From assembly GCA_946811695.1 (NCBI GenBank), contig OX328126.1:6532962-6596961 (forward strand): a DNA stretch of 64,000 nt. The letters run 5' to 3'. Below the pieces are notes generated by a model. The model ran no database searches. It was not told where the DNA came from and was given only the letters and a program-made list of their open reading frames with translations. Within the stretch, counting starts at the first letter, position 1. Each line of letters opens with the position of its first letter. Positions 58,395-64,000 of this stretch are shown piece after piece. The translations under genes and the position numbers were made by a program. Source of the stretch: Gonocerus acuteangulatus. Taxonomy: Eukaryota > Arthropoda > Insecta > Hemiptera > Coreidae.

Positions 58395-60155
58395 AAAAAG
58401 TCCGTCTCGCAGGAACTGCATCATCTTAGCGCGGTTCCGTTCATATCCCTAGTCTAATTTGGAAAGATTAAAATAGAAGCAGTTATTATTTTGGTTCAAC
58501 CAGTCTTTTTTTTTTTTTAATTAATTATTATAATGGCGTGTCAACCCTTAAGGTCACTAACGCCATTCCTGTGTGTAGTAAAGTCTTGAAAGGTCATGAT
58601 ATACGATCTTACCTGGAAGGGTCGGCTAACACTAGGTCCCGCTAGTTACAAGGTCTTGGAATCTTGGAAATCTATATTTCTAACAATAAATTGTTTTTGT
58701 TATTTTACTTAACCAGTTTTATTGTCAAATACATTATCCACCTATAAGCAATTAAAAAATAACAAGGAGTAAAACAGACAAAAAGAACCGTTCGAATAAA
58801 CGAAATCAATTAATTTAAAGTTTTAAGCACTTATTTCCCCGATTGACATCGCCTAATTAAAACTTTCTTCAGAACCTTTTTTGTAGAGCATTTAGTGAGC
58901 TTTCAAATGGTAATCATCCGCTTCACAAGATTGTCAACCGTTTTCGAGATACTAACGAAAGTATACAAAGTTACCAAAACTTTTTTTGTCTGTTAATAAA
59001 ATATTTTATTCTAACCCTTCCTTTACTCTAAACGTAACAAAAATTTCAACATATTAGTGTTGATGAAATTCGAACATGCAGAAAATGTTTCAACTGTATC
59101 CCAGAATTCTAAGTACCAAAATCAAAGCAAACAACCCTCCCTAGGAAGGGCGCTAGGCAGTTGAAAGGCTATATCCTGGAAATCCATATCACTAACATTA
59201 AATTGTTTTTCTTATTTTTCTTAACCTGTTTTATTTTCAAATACATTATCCAACTATAAGCAATTAAAAAATAACAAGGAATAAAAAACAGACAAAAAGA
59301 ACAGTTCGAATAAGCGAAATCAATTACTTTAAAGTTTTAAGCTCTAATTTCTCCGATTGACATCGCCTAATCAAAACTTTCATTAGAACCTTTTTTTTAG
59401 AGCATTTAATAAGCTTTCTAATGGTATTTCAACATAGTAGTTTTAATGAAAGTAGAACATGCAGATAATGTTTCAACTGAATCCCATAATTCTAAGTACT
59501 AAAATCAAAGACAAAAAGAACAATTCGAATAAGCGACATCAATTACTTTAAAGGTTTATGCACTTATTTCTCCGATTGACATCGCCTAATCAAAACTTTC
59601 ATTAAAACCATTTTTGTAGAGCATTTAGTAAGCTTTCTAATGGTAATTTTACGTTTCGCAAGATTTTCAACCTTTTTCGAAATATTAAGGAAAGTATACA
59701 AAGTTACAAAAACTTTCTATGTCTGTTAATAAAATATTTTATTCTAACCCTTCCTTAACTCCAAACGTAACAAAAATTTCAACATATTAGTTTTAATGAA
59801 GGTATAACATGCAGAAAATGTTTCAACTGAATACCTTGATCCTAAGTACCCAAACCAAAAACGGTATTCAAAAACTATTTTTCCAATTTTCTCAAAAACG
59901 GTTAAAGCTATCGCCTTGAAAATGGTTTCATTCGTTTTCCTAGCCCAAGAAGCACATAAATCGAGTACTTACAAGCTTATGACCTCAAAAACGTAAGCGT
60001 TACGATTTTTTTTGGGCGAATTTCGCCCCAAACGCCATCTTCCAGTTGGCGGCTTTTGCTGGTTAACGAACTTAACCTTTCAAATTAGACGAAAGATTTT
60101 TGTACCAAATTTCATCAAAATCGGACCATGCGTCTGGGAGCTACAGAGCGAACAG

Positions 60156-60214
<59 letters not shown>

Positions 60215-61952
60215 TACAAATTTGAACCACCGTTATTTTCGGTCTCTAGGGGTTCTGAAACGCGAAATTTTCTAGTCGGCACTTCCGGATTGTTTCATTG
60301 TATCAACCTTATAAGCGGGGTTCCTCCCTATGGGGGAGGGAGGAACCGCGCTAAAAAGACTTTGGTTTCACTACAAGTTTCGTTACTTTGAAATTCTTCA
60401 GACAGACGATAACTTACCATAATAACGTGTAAAAAAAACGGCAAATAGTCATGGGACAACTCCTTCAGCTCTTCATACTAGATGAAAAAGTTGTCACGTA
60501 TACCACAAGGCGGTGTCGTATACGACATTCAAACTTAGTTTTCCACAGATATACGAAGATTACGAGGAATAATAAAGGTGAATGCCTTTACCCCGCTTAT
60601 AAGGTTGATCTCATGAAACAATCCGGAAGTGGAATATATATATATATATATATTTGTCTGTTCGCTCTCTAGCTCATAGACGAATGGTCCGATTTTGATG
60701 AAATTTGGTACAAAAATCTTTCGTCTAATTTGAAAGGTCAAGTTCGTTAACCAGCAGAATCCGACCACCGGAACATGGTTTTTGGAGCGCAATTCGCGTG
60801 AAAAAAATCGTTCCGCTTACTTCATATGCTTGCAAGTACTCGTTTTATAGGCTTCTTGGGCTAGTAAAACGAATGAACCCATTTTAAAGGTGATAGCTTT
60901 AACCGTTTTCGAGAAAATTGGAAAAATAGTTTTTGAATACCGTTTTTGGTTTGGGTACTTAGAATCAAGGGATTCAGTTGAAACATTTTCTGCATGTTAT
61001 ACTTTCATTAAAACTAATATGTTGAAATTTTTGTTACGTTTGGAATTAAGGAAGGGTTAGAAGAAAATATTTTATTAACAGACATAGAGAGTTTTTGTAA
61101 CTTTGTATACTTTCCTTAATATTTCGAAAAAGGTTGAAAATCTTGCGAAACGTAAGATTACCATTAGAAAGCTTACTAAATGCTCTACAAAAATGGTTTT
61201 AATGAAAGTTTTGATTAGGCGATGTCAATCGGAGAAATAAGTGCTTAAACCTTTAAAGTAATTGATTTCGGTTATTCGAATTGTTCTTTTTGTCTTTGAT
61301 TTTAGTACTTAGAATTATGGGATTCAGTTGAAACATTTTCTGCATGTTCTACTTTCATTAAAACTAATATGTTGAAATTTTGGTTACGTTTGAAGTAAAG
61401 GAAGGGTTAGAATAAAATATTTTATTAACAGACAAGAAATGTTTTGGTAACTTAGTATACTTTCGTTAGTGTCTCGAAAACCGTTGACAATCTTGGGAAG
61501 CGGAAGATTACCATTCGAAAGCTTACTAAATGATCTACAAAAAAGGTTCTGAAGAAAGTTTTAATTAGGCGATGTCAATCGGAGAAATATGTGCTTAAAA
61601 CTTTAAAGTAATTGATTTCGTTTATTCGAACGGTTCTTTTTGTCTGTTTTATTCCTTGTTATTTTTTAATTGCTTATAGTTAGATAATGTATTTGACAAT
61701 AAAACCGGTTACGTAAAATAACAAAAACAATTTATTGTTAGAAATATAGAGTTCCAAGATTGCAAGACCTTGTAACTAGCGGGACCGTTTCTAGTGTTAG
61801 CCGACCCTTCCAGGTAAGATCGTAAATCAAGACCTTTCAAGACAGATGGAACTAAAATAATAACTGCTTCGATTTTAATCTTTCCAAATTATACTAGGGA
61901 TAAGAACGGAGCCGCGCTAAGATGCTGCAGTTCCTGCGGGTCGGACTTTTTT
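58395..61952. mobile_element. Large foldback element, 3.56 kb
   Basis: Termini AAAAAGTCCGTCTCGCAGGA and the reverse at 61925-61952 match, including GCGCGGTTCCGTTC and the CCTAGT block. Arms are about 1.7 kb (58395-60160) and 1.3 kb (60644-61952). The left arm contains three diverged internal units of about 360 bp with GACATCGCCTAATCAAAACT; the right arm has two. The spacer begins and ends with (TA)n and holds a smaller inverted pair (CACTTCCGGATTGTTTCA). Open frames at 60012, 60451 and 60535 are in the repeat and are not genes. No transposase is encoded. Confidence 0.9.
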
Positions 61953-61992
61953 AGTTTGTTGTCTGGAGTACTACTGATAGATAGGGTAATTC

Positions 61993-62439
61993 ATGGTTGC
62001 AATTTCCGGTATACCGTTCTTCCAACAGGGTATAACTAAGGATGTTCATGACCGACGCCGACACAAAAGGGAATCATCGTTTATGAAAGGTGACAATGTT
62101 GTCTTCAGAACAATGAATGACAAATACTGGACGAAGGGGACAGTGGAGAGGAAAGCAGAAGAGCCTAGGTCTTACTGGATTTCCAGAGATAGTGACAAGA
62201 GGCTCCTGAGAAGAAACACTGCTCAGATGAAAAGGTCCTTCACTAAAGCTAACCTCAAGGACAGGACGACATCAGCAGAAATGCTGCTCTTTCCTCAAGC
62301 AGAGGAGAACACTGGTCGTGAAAACTCAGAACATCTTTCACCACAAAAACCACTAGAAGATAAAGTATCCACACCACAGAACTTCAAGGTATCCAGATAC
62401 GGACGGATTATCAAACCACCTACTCGGCTGGATCTTTAA
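61993..62439 (+). pseudogene. Ty3/Gypsy-type integrase C-terminal end
   Basis: The 148-codon open frame holds HDRRRHKRESSFMKGDNVVF, YWTKGTVERKAEEPRSYWIS and RRN.AQMK. This is the region after the integrase catalytic core: the H.......F..GD.V spacer, the W..G.V......RSY.V fold and the R.R..L end. It runs to the stop codon 20 bp before a polypurine tract, so it is the true 3' end of pol. The N-terminal start is arbitrary, because the rest of the element is missing to the left, where the foldback ends at 61952. Integrase joins element DNA to the host chromosome; without its core this fragment is inactive. Confidence 0.8.
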
Positions 62440-62445
62440 CAATCT

Positions 62446-62640
62446 TCAGGGGGAAGATGTCATATGGAATTGACCATATGATTTTATATATGATTGTATT
62501 TTTTGAAGTTAAATAAAAACAGTTGCTATCTTGGTGTTCTCAAATATAGATGTCTTATTTTTAAACTAAGTATAAAACAGCAACCCCCAACCTAGGTACA
62601 GATAATCACTGAACAAGAAATGAAACGGAAAGTGTCATAT
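62446..62640 (+). mobile_element. Polypurine tract and start of a 3' LTR
   Basis: AGGGGGAAGA (62448-62457) is followed by TGTCATATGG, the usual TG start of an LTR. AATAAA at about 62512 would be the LTR poly(A) signal. I cannot fix the right end. Confidence 0.6.
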
Positions 62641-62775
62641 TCGACATTTACTTGTCGTAGGAGGGTTAAATTGAATTTTATCTATTCTATAATGGCATAA
62701 TTAGAATTTAATCATTTTGAACAGTTTTTGAGCAATCCTTTCGTGTTCAATAAAAATTACGTCTACGTTAAAAAA

Positions 62776-62880
62776 AAAGTCCGACTCACAGGAACTGCGT
62801 CATCTTAGCGCGGTTCCATTCATATCCCTAGTGTCATTTTGTAGACTTAGAATAGAAACAGTTATTACTTTGTTTAGATC
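62776..62880 (+). repeat. Left terminal repeat of the 58.4-62.0 kb foldback family
   Basis: AAAAGTCCGACTCACAGGAA, then CTGCGTCATCTTAGCGCGGT and CATATCCCTAGT, close to 58395. No opposing arm follows in the window; an A-rich run (62900-62935) ends it. Confidence 0.75.
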
Positions 62881-62939
62881 ATTCCTAATGTAAACAAATA
62901 TTTAAAAAAAAAAACAAAAAAAAAAAAAAAAAAAACTAG

Positions 62940-63640
62940 ATTGTCGGTTTGGGATGAAACTATCCTAAGCGGAAATTACTCTTTCCGCCGTCCCAAGTTT
63001 CGGTCTACGAAGATTCTACGAATGCAATTTTTAAATGCAATTAAACAAAATAAAATTGTACAAGAAAATGAGAAAGTAGTGTTATTTTTTAATGAACTAC
63101 GGCCACTTACAACCACAAAATATAATTATATTTCTAGTATAGCATTTAGCTGCATGACTTCCTACAGGTAAAGGTAACTGTCAGCTGTCCTAGAATGCTT
63201 GATGAGAACAATGAATCTTGATTTATGATGTGCAATAAAAGCCTACCTGAAGCCTGCCTACTACCTGGACCCGGACAGCTGTCTGACTCTCAGGGCTACC
63301 ACATGGGGGGGGGGGGGGACAACCGGGTACAGTTATCCCGGGCCCGGGCACCCCCCCCGGGCCGATCCTCGCTAATTGGAAAAAAAAGTACCGAAAGTGA
63401 CCTTTGCAGCACCGATTGTCGGCTTTCATTCTCATTTTGCTCAAAACTCAAGATGAAAATATTTTTAAAATGCCCAATGTCCTATAGCAAAGTACTAGAA
63501 TTTTCATTCTGGCTCTGAGAAGTGGGGGCCCGTGATCTGGTCCCGGGCCCGACTCTGAGATGTGGCGGCCCTGCTGACTCTACACGGAGATTATTTACGT
63601 TTTCAGTTCTGTTACAAGTTCAGAGAATTTGTATTTATTC
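62940..63640. other. Unassigned stretch with GC-rich runs
   Basis: Contains a G-run at 63305-63319 and CCCGGGCCCGGGC near 63338. Short open frames on both strands cross it, but none has a motif. Confidence 0.35.
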
Positions 63641-63644
63641 CCCT

Positions 63645-64000
63645 GTTTTATTGAGAAATACATCCTCCTACTAGAAGCAATAACAAAATAACAAGAAATA
63701 AAAACAGACAAAAAGAACCGTTTAAATAAACGAAATCAATTATCGTTTATCAAACTTCTAAGTTTTAGGTACTTATTTCTCCGTTTGATATCGCCTAATC
63801 AAAACTTTTTTCAGGACCTTTTTTCTAGAGCATTTAGTAAGCTTTTGAATGGTAACCTTCCGTTTACCCCATGAATTTTTGGTGAATCCCATGATTCTAG
63901 GTACCCAAACCAAAAACGTTATTCAACAACTATTTTTCCAATTTTCTCGAAAACGGTTAAAGATATAGCCTTATAAATGGTTTCATTCGTTTTCTTAGGC
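63645..64000 (-). repeat. Arm of the 58.4-62.0 kb foldback family, cut by the window end
   Basis: AATAAAAACAGACAAAAAGA, TCTCCGTTTGATATCGCCTA and CGAAAACGGTTAAAGATATA follow the order of the left arm at 58.76-59.94 kb with deletions. Confidence 0.75.

Overview
This is an AT-rich eukaryotic window with spliced genes whose small coding islands (24-246 nt) are scattered through repeat-filled introns. Intron ends are canonical GT/AG, with T-rich acceptors, and there are tRNA- and 5S-derived SINEs, mariner, piggyBac, Jockey-like and Ty3/Gypsy remnants. The UQCRQ-like protein has an insect-like N-terminus. I take the source to be an arthropod, probably an insect or other hexapod; the order cannot be read from the sequence.

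Four host genes are supported. (1) At the left edge, on the minus strand (1-369), is the open N-terminal end of a condensin II subunit D3 (NCAPD3)-like gene that runs off the window. (2) On the plus strand (4398-13191) are seven exons of a transcription factor IIIA homologue: 339 residues, eight C2H2 fingers, and introns that fit in phase at every junction. (3) On the minus strand (21594-21938) is UQCRQ, complex III subunit 8, in two coding exons. (4) On the plus strand (29956-45173) are eight exons of a 202-residue lysine-rich protein with a C-terminal chromodomain; all seven introns are phase 0. UQCRQ and the chromodomain gene are divergent, and both may start in a shared interval near 23.05-23.59 kb.

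Most of the rest is mobile DNA. The dominant class is foldback (long inverted repeat) elements. They lie at about 0.65-2.07, 5.77-6.69, 14.99-16.02, 26.31-27.21, 41.44-42.36, 48.59-50.05, 50.23-54.85, 56.32-56.88 and 58.40-61.95 kb. Two of these families share nearly the same terminal sequence and an internal (TA)n core flanked by related blocks, so they look like one superfamily. The first foldback carries a transposase fragment with a SWIM-type Cys/His motif and, just after it, a perfect histone-mRNA-type 3' stem-loop. Three tRNA-derived SINE families, a 5S rRNA-derived SINE, two dead copies of one repeat-encoded protein family, and minisatellites with 24-bp and 43-bp units fill other gaps.

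Right of 45.4 kb I see no intact host gene. That part is nested transposon debris: mariner with a GC-rich insert, foldbacks, a LINE reverse-transcriptase tail, a piggyBac C-terminus, and a Gypsy integrase end with polypurine tract and LTR start. All assignments rest on reading motifs by eye; no database search was run.
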